NCBI GenBank assembly: GCA_022059125.1
Contig: JAEUWY010000016.1
Span: 806,001 to 870,000 of the forward strand
Length of the DNA stretch: 64,000 nucleotides
Source: Corynespora cassiicola
Taxonomy: Eukaryota > Ascomycota > Dothideomycetes > Pleosporales > Corynesporascaceae
Direction of reading: 5' to 3'
Made by a program: the position numbers and the translations under genes. Each line of letters begins with the position of its first letter. Within the stretch, counting starts at the first letter, position 1. The notes beneath the pieces are model-generated. The model was not told the DNA's origin and ran no database searches. It saw only the letters and a list, made by a program, of their open reading frames with translations. This document shows, piece after piece, positions 31,387 to 42,348 of the stretch.

Positions 31387-33842
31387 TTATGCATACCACC
31401 TCCCAGGTACAGGCGATTCGACATGGCCACTCGAAAATGAACAGTGTCCAGGTACATCCTGTCCCCCTTCGCCCTCGCCCTTTGCTCCGTGATGCACAGC
31501 TCCCCATCGCACTGACCGAATACTTGTTTCTTCCTCAGATGGTGGGTGGCAAGCTGCACTGATGGCCGCGCTACAGCTGCTTGCAAGAGGCATACCCGCC
31601 GGATATTTTCTCAAGGCCAGTCCAATACCCCCCAGAGCGATGACGGCTCCACAGGCAGTAGTGAATATGATAGCGAATGGACTATATCCACATGTTGATA
31701 TCTGCTGTTTCACTTTTCGCGCTTCTGAAAGAGGGGCATTAGTGACAGCGATCTGAACCATGAAAAAAGCCTGCGAGGCTAGCCAGTGGAAAAGTCCCGA
31801 AACTATCGTCATGGGCGTTGCGTAGCGAAAAGGAATGTTGAGCCAATAAGTGCTGCGCTGATTTCCAAAGGGAGCTGTTACTCGTAACGGCTTGTGCTCG
31901 GTACTGTAAGTATACCATTCTCGCGCGACAAACATACACGTATAGAAGGCGTTGAATGCGAGGTAGAGATACGAGAGCAATGCCTGAGGAGCGTTGGCGA
32001 GAAAGATGGAGCGTTCGAGGGATTGCGACGTCGCCGAGAGGAGGTTTTTCCCACTGACGTTGCCGAAGCCAACTTTCCAGAGAGACTTTGCGTCTGTGGC
32101 CATGCCTACTGTGGACAGTTTGGCGAGGACGCTGCCAACGATGAGGGAGGATATGAGTCTATTGGAATGTTAGTAGAGTAATTCGAGTCACATAAAACTG
32201 CCACACATACAGGAGGTAGGTTCCAACCCATCGATAGGCACTTGGTGCACTTCCCCATCCAATAGTCCGGGGTGTAAATCGTTCCGGTTCAATCTTGAGT
32301 TCGTCCCGCCTCCACAAGTTGGCCCGCTCCCAGTTCCATTCAGCTTCCATAAGGCGGCGGTCATGCAAGCAACGACCTTTTGTCTGTGGATCAGGGTCAT
32401 CCAGAAAGCTGGCGATGGTGTCGCCCAAAGTAACCAGTCCGGCGTGCTTTTTGTATAAGAAGAGTGTGACGGCGATGCATATTGCTTTGATGAAGTTGGA
32501 TACGACGACGGCACAAGCAATGGGAAAGTTGAACTGAAGCTTGCAAACCTCGTCAACTTCTTCAGCCATGCAATACTGCACAGGAGTCCCCCATGGAGCC
32601 CACAGTGATCGATTTTGGGGAACTTCAGCCGGGTCGTCGACATCGCAATTTTCAAGCATTCGTGAAGCACACCGCCACCCATTAGACGGCACAAGATCAG
32701 CGGTGCTATTGTATGGAATGGAGTCAGCAAATCGGAACGATCTAGGGCTAAAGTAGCTGCTAGATTTTTTCTGCCAAGCTCGTTTTGTCTTGTTGAAAAA
32801 CCAATTGTCGCCGTGCAAGATGACCTTTTCCTGTATAACCAAGAGGTTCCCATATTTGGAAACATATTGTTCTCCATAAGAGCTGAAGCATTCTTCCGTG
32901 GAAAGCCTTTTCCAACTCTTTACAGAGCTATAAAGTTGACCGTATGTTGGAATGCGGTCGACGATATCGTTGACAGTAGAATTGTCCACATCCACAAAGC
33001 TAGACGTGTCGTACTGGCCTCCATTCAACCAGCTTTCAGTGGCGGGAATGACAACATAATTGTTGGCTTGCAGGTTCGTGAAGATGACCGAGTTGAACAG
33101 CAGATGCAGAGGTACTGACGTCAAGAAAAGTACTACCCAGAGAAAAGAGCGATCCTTTCCGATCAGGAACAGATTTCTGATGTTCGGAACGCCGATGTGC
33201 AGCCAGTATTTTTGGGCGTGCGCCTTGACAAGCTCTTCGCGGTTCGGCGCGCTTAGGACCTGCATACAATAGTTTGAGGCACTAAGGAGCAGGGTGCTCA
33301 AGGCGTTGATGACCAAGTGCAGCCAGAGATCTTGACTCTTGATCATGTCGCATGCGCCCTGATTCAATATACCAATGCTGCCATTCATTTTGGGTTTTGA
33401 TTTCTTGACTACCCATATTGTCAATCCTCCGTTCAACAAGCAAATAATTATTGCACCGATGAGCGAGATCAGCGCTCCAAATCGCCAGCCGACGAAAAAG
33501 TTGCCTTGTTTGAGTCGACTTTGGTGTATGGAGCCTCTCGTCGAGATTGGACTGGATGGGTCACCGCGGACTGGCTCATATTTGTAGCTGGATTTCCGGG
33601 TAGATTTGGGTGTGGATTTCAAGGCAGATTCGAGTCGCGCGTTCTCAAGAATTGAATCAAAGGTACTTCTGGATGTAAGGGTCGGGTCAAAGCTGCTGCT
33701 GGCCGAGTGTGAGCTGCGTCATAGTTAGTGATTTGCTGTGTCTATAGCCACCGGAGAATAATTACCTGTATGCTTGCAGCTGGATGCCATCTTCTTCGTC
33801 CTCAATCTTGCGATAGGATTTGGGGGCTCTCTGCAGGCCCAT
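31387..33842 (-). CDS. DUF6536 family multi-pass membrane protein
   Basis: Three exons, 33842-33766, 33713-32211 and 32158-31387, give 783 residues. The ATG at 33842 begins MGLQRAPKSYRKIEDEEDG; the 52-nt first intron joins it to SHSASSSFDPT, and the second intron (GTATGT...CCAATAG with CTACTAAC) joins YLL to ISSLIVGSVL. The DUF6536 core is visible as FFVGWRFGALISLIGAIIICLLNGGLTIW, then DLWLHLVINALSTLLLSASNYCMQVL and the APNREELVKAHA block. At least six further hydrophobic helices and a large sequon-bearing loop follow. The C-terminal half has ATPMTIVSGLFHWLASQAFF and the conserved tail SAAISAACHPP then VRWGAV. The family is restricted to fungi and its function is unknown. Confidence 0.87.
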
Positions 33843-34030
33843 GATGCCAGCATTGAAGCGAAGATTGAACAAGAAGACAAAAAGGTGGGAATTTTGTCAT
33901 ATTTAATGCCACTTGGGGGCCTTGAATTTCAAGTACCTGGATACTTGGGGCGATGTCGTTCCAGCTGGTAGATCGGGCTAAAAATACGAGCAGTCTAACC
34001 CAATCGAGGTGGCGATCAGAATCTAGCTAA

Positions 34031-34178
34031 GGGCCTGTTTGGCAGCTCCAGATTTCAACTCCAGATTGGGCCCAGATTGTGGCATTTTCGGCGTCATTTT
34101 CGGCGAATAATGACAGGAATATGGTAGGGGCTCTTAGCAGCCACAAAATGGACATAAAAAATGTGGGGCTGTTTGGCA
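34031..34178 (+). repeat. Direct repeat unit, copy 1
   Basis: Starts GGGCCTGTTTGGCAGCTCC after TAA and ends near GGGGCTGTTTGGCA. Its first 95 bases are almost identical to the copy at 34217, with the shared words ATTTTCGGC twice and GCAGCCACAAAAT near the end. Confidence 0.8.
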
Positions 34179-34216
34179 CTAGTTGTATTTTATAAAAACT
34201 TCTGCTAGTAGCCTTA

Positions 34217-34356
34217 GGGCCTGTTTGGCAGCTCCAGATTTCAACTCCAGATTGGGCCCAGATTGTAGCATTTTCGGCATCATTTTCGGCGAATAATGAC
34301 AGGGATCAGGGCCCTTGGCAGCCACAAAATAGACATGAAAATGAGGGGCTGTTTGG
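34217..34356 (+). repeat. Direct repeat unit, copy 2
   Basis: Second copy, preceded by TTA. Relative to copy 1 several differences are G to A (TGTGGCA to TGTAGCA, GGCGTC to GGCATC, AATGGAC to AATAGAC), with at least one change the other way. Confidence 0.8.
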
Positions 34357-34489
34357 TAGAACCTTTAGAACGTTGATTATCACTTATTTAGGGAAGGCTT
34401 TATGCGACAGTAAGCACTAGCAGAAGCTATTAGGGATTATCAACGCTAGCCATTAGTTTGAATCTGGAGTCCATTCTTGGGCTGATTTG

Positions 34490-34725
34490 GGGCCTGTTTG
34501 GCAACACCTCCAGATTTGAAATAGGCCAGTTTTGTCACAAATTCATACTATATTAAATTAAAGGTAAGAAACAAAAGTAGAGTGATATGAAGTCATTTTA
34601 GCTATACCTTTTTAAGCTTAAACTAACCCTCTTTAGCTGAATTTAAGCCTAATTTAGCGATCTGAAGGTTACTCAGCTGATCGGGAGGGTCCATATGCGA
34701 TCTGGAGGTGTTGCCAAACAGGCCC
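34490..34725. mobile_element. 236-bp MITE with perfect 26-bp terminal inverted repeats
   Basis: Bases 34490-34515 (GGGCCTGTTTGGCAACACCT and six more) are the perfect inverted complement of 34700-34725. The interior is AT-rich and non-coding. The right flank is TAA, the left flank is TTG, so a target duplication is only clear when the outer left end at 34031 is used. Confidence 0.75.
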
Positions 34726-35121
34726 TAAGCTATGTCACGCCTAGTCGGAATCCTGTCAGCAGCTTATGCCGCGGAGCGTCTCCAGCTCCACCAAGCAAAC
34801 GCGTTTTCCGAAGCTGAGCTTTTCGTGTCAAGGCTTGTATATACCGAGTTGCTAACTTGCAGCATTTACACACTTCAACGGTTGTTCTGCTAACTTGGAT
34901 GGCTTGTTTGGTATTGATGAGGGACAACGAAACGCAAAGACGTCGATGACTATTGTAGTGCTACGAAGACACACTCAGCTACATAAGCTGAAATGAAGAA
35001 AAATCTTTTCTGGAACACAACATGCAAATTTAGTGTTCGCGGCACAGGCAGCAAAAAAAGAAAAAAAAAGAAAAAGAAAACCAGAGCGTGATACGGCACA
35101 AATATCCCCGACATGAGCCCA
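34726..35121. other. Intergenic region right of the MITE
   Basis: Contains a purine-only run of about 35 bases (A-rich with G, roughly 35052-35082) near the 3' end of the GAL80-like gene. Otherwise nothing was recognised. Confidence 0.4.
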
Positions 35122-36317
35122 TCACGTACCCCCGCGCTTCAGATAATCCCCTAACACGTCGTCAACAAACTTATGCTTCTCAACCGCAACCCCCCACCCA
35201 AACACCCCTTCTTCTTCACCCTTCTCCTCCGCAAAACCCTCATACAATCTCGCAACATTCCTCGCAACATTTCTCGTGTTCGACACTTCCCCACTCCACT
35301 CATCCTTCTCCACCTCCAACACCTCCGTCTCCCCACTCTGATGGTCAAACACCTCAATCTTATAATTGTCTTCCGAGAGGTGCAAGAAAGGATCCTGACC
35401 TGTGACTTGGATCTCTCCCTTTTTGCCATAGATGCGCCACAGCACACCCTCGGTCCTCTTAAAGACGGGTCCGCCGCGCAGATGGAAGGAAAACGGGGCC
35501 TTGGTTTCGGCAAAGGAGCCTTGGAGCAAGTACTGATCCGGGGTGGTGCGTGGGACGGTCTTGATAGTGGCACTTGCTGAGTCCAGGAGTTGGACGGTGG
35601 GGTAGGAGGTATGGAGGAGGGGGATATAGGAAGAGAGGGGGCCGAGGACGGATTGGATGGATGTTAGAACTGGCATTTCATGGTTAGTATGTGCATTTCT
35701 ATCCAACAGTATAGGGATAAAGGTGACATACTATGCATGCCATAGATGCTGACTAGGTTCTCTCCCGTCTTGATATCGCTCAGGTAAACCGTCCTCTCTG
35801 TTTCGGTGCTGCCGAAGATATTGATCGCGCCATTGAAGGTCGAGCTGAGCACTCTTCCGATGCGCCCTTCGTCGATTACGGACTTGAGCTTCTTCGTGGC
35901 TGGAGACTGGTAGGCTTGAAGGCCGATTAGAGTCCTGATTCCCTTCTCTTGCGCTGCGGCGTGGAGCTTCCGTGCCTGTTCTGCGTTGCTAGCGAGCGGC
36001 CATTCGCAATAGATGTTTTTGCCGGCTTGAATACTGGGCAGGAGAGTATCGTAGTGCATTTCGGCACGAATGCAGCAGACTATCAGCTCGACTTCTGCAT
36101 CGGCAGCGATTTCTTCGGGAGAGCCATAGGCACGGATGGTAGATGGAAGTCCATGGGCTTTGATGGCTGCTTTTGCTGATTCGACGCTAGAGTTGCAGAG
36201 CGCGACAATCTCGTACTTGTTGCTCGACTTTAGGTAGGGTAAATGAGCCCAAACTGCCCAGCAATGGGAACTAGAGAGGCCAATGAAGCCAATCTTAATC
36301 TTTCTATTGGTAAGCAT
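35122..36317 (-). CDS. GAL80-like Gfo/Idh/MocA-fold protein
   Basis: Two exons, 36317-35732 and 35669-35122, give 377 residues; the 62-nt intron (GTATGT...TGCCAG with ATACTAACC) joins IYGMH to ILTSIQSVLG. The Rossmann start is KIGFIGLSSSHCW, so an NAD(P)-binding fold is likely. The usual catalytic EKP motif of the family is EWP here (IYCEWPLASNAEQA), as in fungal GAL80-like regulators, so the protein may be regulatory or have lost classical dehydrogenase chemistry. The C-terminal half has the family beta-sheet (FHLRGGPVFKRTEGVLWRIYG, GEIQVTG). Start chosen at 36317 (MLTNRKIKIGF) because the upstream extension to 36422 is not conserved-looking. Role unknown; sugar-related regulation is only a family guess. 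Confidence 0.82.
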
Positions 36318-37840
36318 TGTGATATTGGAAGAAGCGCAGATAGGGGAATCAGGCTGGAGGTTTTGAATGAGAGGCTCGAAGGTGATGATATTGATTGGTA
36401 CTTCATACGAGAAGTTGTACAATTACTATAGGTATTGTTGATGCCATGCTGATGACGAAACATTGCTGCAATTCGGGTGAGCACGTGATTTTTAGCCGCC
36501 TATCCCTTGATTGGGAAAATACACGATGCTTTGGAATATCGGAATCCTACGGACGATTCCAATCGGTCGTAGCTAGAAAGTACCTTCCTATACCGGTCCC
36601 TTGATAGATGTTAGTCAGATATACAACCACATGCTTTATTTCACCCGTTCAGGCATGTAGCTAGACTGTTTAGATGGAAGCAAATAGCTACCCAGGTAGG
36701 TACCTAGGTGCGCGCACGAGCACCGTGTAACCGATGTATGATGCGAACGCCTGACAACCTTGGGATTTCTACAAACCATGCAATACAGTCATTGCGAATC
36801 GCAAAATAGACATGTTCAGCTGCAAAAAAGCCCAATAAAAAACCGCCCAACCAACGCTCCCCCCCCCCCTCAAACCTCAAAACCTCACCTCTCATCCATT
36901 CCCAACCCGCCCCCACCTCTCACGCCACCCCCCAAACCGAACTCCCGAAAGCGAACCCCCGGCACCCTCGAAATTCCCCAATCCAGCAATCCGGACCTCG
37001 CACCCCTCGTACAGCGGAAATGACCGCCAAGCCACCGCTCAACCTCCCGTCCGCTTACAGCCAAGCCCCGTCCACCCCCCTCCCTCCTCAGCCCGAAAAC
37101 GAGAAAAAAAAAATCAAAAGGAATCCCGCTCGGCCTCCGCCAGGGAGCGGCACAGTACGCTGCGGCCGGATAGGCGCGCGGGAAGCGAGGCGCTTGGGGA
37201 GGGCGCGTGCGTGGATACGAGGGGGGTGCTGATTTTGGGGGGTGGGTTTGGGGGCGCTGGAGTGAGTGCTGACGTTAAGGTCGTGTCGTGTGTGTGAGGG
37301 AACTGGGTTTTGGGGGTTTGTTGGTTCTGCGATCAACGATTCTCGTTTTTTTTTTCTTGATGGTTTTTTTTTGAGCTTGACGTACTAGCTAGGTGTACGT
37401 CTAAATGAAGCGGCATCACGAAACGAAAGCTCACACCCGGCTTGAAAACACGATACTCTTTTTTTTGACGATATTGTTGCCTTGTCCACACAGAACTAAT
37501 TGACTAAAAATAGCAACTTGGTTAAAAGTGCTACCCAACTAGTGATCCAGGACTTAGCAGATTTCTAGCATTTGCAAAAGAGTCATTTGAGAAGCAAAAA
37601 TTGTATAGTTCATAGCCAACTCAGCCCGCAAAATAGCTGCAGGCCCCCACTACGAATTAAACCCAACCTATTAAAGTAAAAAGCAAACAAAAAAGGCCAG
37701 ACCAAAAGGTCCCGAACCAGTAATCCATGCAAACCAAGAGTATAAAACGCCAGCCCAATGCAACACCAAGCCCCTCATAAGCGACCGTTCAAACCACATC
37801 GCCTCTCCCTCATGACAAGGAAGTTCGTAAAGGGCAGCTC
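36318..37840. other. Gene-free interval with homopolymer tracts
   Basis: Holds the promoter of the GAL80-like gene at the left. From 36850 to 37400 it is C-rich on the plus strand, then carries several runs of 7-11 T or A (for example near 37107, 37348 and 37365). Overlapping palindromic words around CCTAGG/GGTACC lie at about 36688-36710. No gene was recognised. Confidence 0.45.
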
Positions 37841-38698
37841 TTAGTACCCCTTCTCCCCCTTAAGCCCACACTTGACCAAACACTCATCAATACCCCTCGC
37901 AATATTGGCGGGAATAACCCCCCTAAACTCCTCAAAGTTCTTCCCATTGATCTGCCCGGGGAAACCCAGCGTCGCATCCACCACCGCAGCGTTCAACCCA
38001 AAGAACCCTTGAGCCACCTGGCTCGTCCCGGGATCCTCGCTGTTCAGCGAGGCGACGAAAGTCGCAGGCTCGCAGTTGGGGTTGACCTGGTAGTGTATGC
38101 TGCCCATGGGGAAGACGGTGCCCTGGAACTGTTGGAGGCGGTTCGCGACCTCGGCGTTGTTCCCCGCGTCGACGAGCCCGTTCTCGAGCACGTAGCCGAA
38201 GTCGAGGGTGCCGGAGGTGAGAGTGAGGAATTCGGTGGCGCGGGGGTGGACGTGCGGGGTGTTCATGCCGCAGGCGTCGAGGAAGCCGACGGTGGTGGAG
38301 AGGCCGAGGCCGGTGAGAATGGGGAAGGTTTCGATGTTCTGTTTCGAGAGTTAGAAAAAGTGATAGTAGTTATGGAGTAGTATACTCACGGCAGCCTTGG
38401 TGGCGCCGCCTAGAGCTCCCTTTGCGGGCTGGGCGCCGTTGAAGTCGAACACTACGCGTTGTTTGAGGGCGTCGCCACTGATGAGGGATCCAGCGTCGGT
38501 CAGGAGCCTCTGGAAGCGCTTGACGGCAGTGGGGGCGGTGAAGAGGTCGCTGAAGAGCTTGACTTTGTCCTCGGTAGCGGGAGGAGCAGGAGGGATGGGA
38601 GTTGTTGCAGGAGGGGCAGCACGAGGTTGTTGAGGGAGAGCTTGAACGGCTCCAAAAGTGGCAAGGCCAGCAACGAGGGCTTTGGTGATGGTGAGCAT
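37841..38698 (-). CDS. Secreted cupin (germin-like / spherulin-1 type)
   Basis: Two exons, 38698-38390 and 38338-37841, give 268 residues; the 51-nt intron (GTGAGT...GAAACAG) joins GGATKAA to NIETFPILTG. The signal peptide is MLTITKALVAGLATFGAVQA, followed by a Pro-rich stretch. The germin box 1 is PHVHPRATEFLTLTSG (two His and one Glu of the metal site) and box 2 is GTVFPMGSIHYQVN (second-strand His). These residues normally bind Mn, giving oxalate oxidase or superoxide dismutase activity in some germins; activity here is unproven. Length and domain order match fungal spherulin-1-like extracellular proteins linked to stress or sporulation. Confidence 0.9.
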
Positions 38699-39972
38699 TG
38701 TTACTGATTCCAGAAACGAAGGTGTAACAACTTAAAGGAAATGTAAGAGATAAAAGGGAAAAGAAAAAAAAGGGAAATAGGAGACGAGAGTATTGAGTAT
38801 GGTTTTATAGACCGTTGTGATATGAGATGGAAAGGACAGCTTAGGAGGCCTTCAGGCCATGCTTTATATCAAATAGTCACTACACCGTGCCACTCGACCG
38901 TCCCCTCCCGCTATGGTATCTTGATAATAGAACGGATGAGCTCAAGACCGAATAAGCGGACATCGGCTAGATGGCAGCGGTGTTGCGAGGCTGAGTACGA
39001 GCTTATTACGGTTGGCGAGCAAGGGCGAGGGTTTACAGTGAAATCATTGGCTGATTTATCAAGACATGTTTACCGCTTCAAGTTGGGCGACAGCGGCGCT
39101 GACCTGGGCGGCCACAGCGGCGCAGGGTAGACACATGGCAGCGGCGCGGACCCCAAGCCCCAAGGTCAGTAACGAGATAGGCGCGGGAGCGCTGTGCAGG
39201 AATCAAGGCCCATGACCCGAACGGTTCATCTTTCGAGAACGACTCGGTGATTGTGGCCTCGGAACGGAACAGAGGCATGCTCGAGGGCTTCTTGGTGTTC
39301 ACCAACACCGATGTGTGGCCGTCAAGAGGATTGGTTTTTTCAGGCCAACTCTGGCCAAGCGCATTAAATGACGACCTTGCGCAAAGCTGGATCAAATGAC
39401 CACATCAAAGACAGCTGCGCGCGGCTGTGGTATGAGTTGCGCCGCATCTTACGCCACGCTAACGGTTGTTGTAGCTGACGATGTGAGCTTGATGATGGAC
39501 ATCCTGGTCGCACAAGAGCAGAGAGGACGGGAGATGGCGGGAGCGACCTTGGACTCCCCAGACTTGGCACCCGGGTTGTAAGCGGACACCATAAATAGCG
39601 ACAAGGATTAGACGAAAAAACTTCGCAAGGACCTTTGACGTGGCAAGGCGGGCTGTGGAGATTTGATTTGGAAGCGTTCCCAAAACCGGATCTCCAAGCA
39701 TTCCAAGGCCAGATAGGGCTGTCTTCTGTTCGCGCATCAATATACACGACAGTGCACACCAATGCGATAATTCAAAAAAGCATGGATAAAATATATATAG
39801 ATTGCGAAAGAAGCTATGTGACATAATCTCGTAAAAGTCGCTGCGTGAGGTGTTCGCTAATGGAAAGTATGAACTAGGAAAGGCGTTTTCGAATCGGACC
39901 CAGCCGATGCGCTGTTTTAATGTTGGGTCATGGGCCTTGGGCCATGGGCCGTGAGCCATGGACCACGGGTGC
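38699..39972. other. Gene-free interval
   Basis: Contains the promoter of the cupin gene at its left side. At 39925-39968 a short imperfect tandem array of GGGCCATGGGCC-like words lies just past the stop of the acidic-protein gene. Longer frames at 39364-39959 show no domain. Nothing else was seen. Confidence 0.45.
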
Positions 39973-40920
39973 TCAGGACGAGTCAGATTCGACCTCCCAC
40001 TCCATCAATTGTGCAGTTCCCTGCCAGCCCCAGAACGGGAGCTCGTCCAAGGTAAATCCGTCGTCGGACGGGATCGACGGCGGGCCCTGCGAGTGCATAA
40101 CACCAGCATAGTCTGGCTCGTCGATTTCAATAATGTTGTTCATGTTGGGAAAGCCCATGTCCTCGAAATGGAGAGAGGCCCTGTTGCCGGGGCCGCGCAC
40201 CCGACGACGCAGGCGGCGAGCCGTAGAATCATTGTCGTCCAGAGGGTCGTCGTCCGAGTAGCTGCTGTCGCCTTCGATGCTTTGGCTGTAAGTGCGTTTG
40301 TGGACGCCAAGGCTCCACCTCTTCCTTCTCCGCATCATATATCTCCGGTATTGTGCAGAGTCGATTTCTTCATCTTCATCTGTTGAGACGTCGCAGTTTA
40401 GGTCGTTGAATTGGCCAATGAATTCGCTTTCCGCGACTCTGGATCCGCTCACGTCGCTCTTTGCGTCTTCGAAATTGTCTGGGTGCAGCACTTCGATGTC
40501 GCTATCGAAATCGGGATCGTCGTCCTCGCTGTCCAGTTCCTCGAGCACAAAGTCGGCCTTTTCGACCAGACGGGGCGGTGGAGCAGACTCTTGAGTACTC
40601 TCGTCCGAGTCCGAGTCGGTTTCATATTCAGATGCATGTGGCGATGCCGTGGGTGCTCGGCCGGAGGCGGTCGAGGGGCGCGATAGCGGCTCTGTGGAGT
40701 GAGGGCGGGAAAAGTGAAATTTCTGGCCCTCGACCGAGTCCAAGGGCGGAGACTGGGCAGAGTCGGCGGCATTCATTGGCTTGTAGATTGGAGACGTCCG
40801 GTCCATCTGGGGTGGGAAGGTCGGGATACTGGAGGTTCCGGGGGTCATGGGCGGCGAGGACGGGTGGCCGTTGGGGAGGGCGAAGGCTGGCGGGGTATCG
40901 TGCATGTCCATGGCGGACAT
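39973..40920 (-). CDS. Acidic, disordered conserved-looking protein of unknown function
   Basis: One uninterrupted frame; from the ATG at 40920 (MSAMDMHDTPPAF) it gives 315 residues. The frame is open upstream to 41001, but the extra 27 residues look like leader sequence. The N-terminal third is Pro/Ser-rich, the centre is strongly acidic (EELDSEDDDPDFDSDIEVL, STDEDEEID), followed by a basic patch (YRRYMMRRRKRWSLG and ARRLRRRVRG) and a C-terminal block ending DELPFWGWQGTAQLMEWEVE. The basic clusters could be nuclear-import signals. I do not recognise a domain. The gene is divergent from coatomer alpha across a GC-rich 1.4-kb interval. Confidence 0.72.
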   Translation of the reverse strand: MSAMDMHDTPPAFALPNGHPSSPPMTPGTSSIPTFPPQMDRTSPIYKPMNAADSAQSPPLDSVEGQKFHFSRPHSTEPLSRPSTASGRAPTASPHASEYETDSDSDESTQESAPPPRLVEKADFVLEELDSEDDDPDFDSDIEVLHPDNFEDAKSDVSGSRVAESEFIGQFNDLNCDVSTDEDEEIDSAQYRRYMMRRRKRWSLGVHKRTYSQSIEGDSSYSDDDPLDDNDSTARRLRRRVRGPGNRASLHFEDMGFPNMNNIIEIDEPDYAGVMHSQGPPSIPSDDGFTLDELPFWGWQGTAQLMEWEVESDSS

Positions 40921-42348
40921 GGTGGAGCAGCGGGTGGTGTGTTCACCGGAAAGGACCCGCAAGGCTGGCGAAACGTGGATCAAGAGGGGGTGCGTATGCA
41001 ACGCAGCAGAGGCGGAGGCAGAGGCAGAGGGGCTCTGGGGAGGCTCTGGGGAGGCTCTGGAGGGCGCTGGAGGGCGCTGGAGGGGTGTGGCTCAGGCTCA
41101 GGGCTCAGGGTATGACGTGCCGGCGGACGTGAGTCGACTTTGATATGTGGGGGAAGAGCTTCGCGGACAGTATCATTCTGGAAGTGATTTGGAAGTGTTT
41201 TGACTGAGATGTCTGAGCAACCAGTTCAGGGCGGATGGGCGGGTCTTTTACAAGTCAGACCCTGCAATGCCTTGGCTTATCGTGCAGGTGCAGGTGCGGG
41301 CGGGCGCCGTGGTGCTATAGGCAGCAGTGCAGGAGGTGGTGCAGAGGCGCAGAGACGCAGAGATGCAGAGATTGCACGTCGAGGGGAGCGAATTAGCCAC
41401 AGAGAGCTGGACAGCGGGCGCGGTGGGTGGGAGGTGGCCGAATGGGGGGACGGGGGAGAGGAAAAAGAGATCAGGAGGAGGGGCCTGTGGTGGTCACGAA
41501 TCCCTAGGGCTGGGATTTGTGCGGGCGGTCGCCAAATATTCACCTGCGTTTCAGCACTGAGTTGGCGGCCGTGGTGCGGGTCAATTTGCAAAGCTGCTTC
41601 CTTGCCATGACTCCGAGAACTGCCACGATATGTGGTCGCCAACGATTAGCGCAGCCCGCCCTGCCAGCGTGCAGTGCAGACTCGAGCAATCTCACCGTGC
41701 AGCGACCGCCGCCCGCCCATCCAATCGCGCCCATCCGCACCCAATGCCTCCCAGCCGTTCGAGCCCTCTCTGCCCGCCGCTCCCAGTCACACCCCGTCGA
41801 ACCCACGCCCGCGTCCGACAGCTGGCGGGCGCTGGCGGGCGCTGGCGGGGAGCGGATTGGTGGGGCGCTGGGTGCAGTGCAGCGCGCGAGACCAGGGCTG
41901 CTGCGCGCACATCGGCCGGCCAGCGAGCAGAGGAGGCAAAATTTGGGCACCGCGGCCGCCCCGTGAGGCTCTGTCATCACCGCCGCCGCCAGTGCGCTGC
42001 CATTGGACCTGTGCGGCCTCGTCGAGCGGCCCTGGTGTCGTTCAGGCCCGGCGAGGTGAACGGCCGCTGTCACGTGAAGCGGGGGATGGGTCGGCGCCGC
42101 GCTAGTCCCGTTCCGGCATGGCGCCAAATGGGTATTTCGCGAAATGCCCAGGTGTTCTATTCGGAGTGTCCACAGCTTCGAGAGCGAGGCAGCCAGCTGC
42201 ACCCCCGAGATATATCCCCATCCACCACGCCCGCCCTGCCCCCCCCTTTTGCTCCATTTGCCTCCGCGAGCTCCGTGCTGCCGCTGCGTCTGCCGATTGA
42301 GGTTGCTCCCCGCGCCATCGAAGCTGCGGCTTCCCCGACGAGTCCACC
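40921..42348. promoter_or_regulatory. GC-rich bidirectional promoter region of the acidic-protein gene and COPA
   Basis: Divergent start codons at 40920 and 42349 bound this region. It contains imperfect tandem repeats, GGCTCTGGGGA and GAGGGCGCTG units at 41031-41084 and GGCGGGCGCT units at 41823-41848. Several long frames on both strands are open only because of the GC bias. Confidence 0.45.
41031..41084. repeat. Short tandem repeat (GGCTCTGGGGA / GAGGGCGCTG)
   Basis: About three units of GGCTCTGG(GGA) followed by two of GAGGGCGCTG, head to tail. Confidence 0.7.

Larger units (their letters stand above)
34031..34725. mobile_element. Composite Tourist-like (PIF/Harbinger-type) non-autonomous element
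   Basis: The left end GGGCCTGTTTGGCA at 34031 is the exact inverted complement of the right end ending at 34725, and TAA flanks both ends (34028-34030 and 34726-34728). A three-base TWA target duplication and GGGCC...TTTGG termini are the habit of PIF/Harbinger-type MITEs. No transposase frame is present, so it would depend on one elsewhere. The interior holds two direct copies of a 140-base unit and a complete smaller inverted-repeat element (separate entries), so it looks like a nested or rearranged array. Confidence 0.6.
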
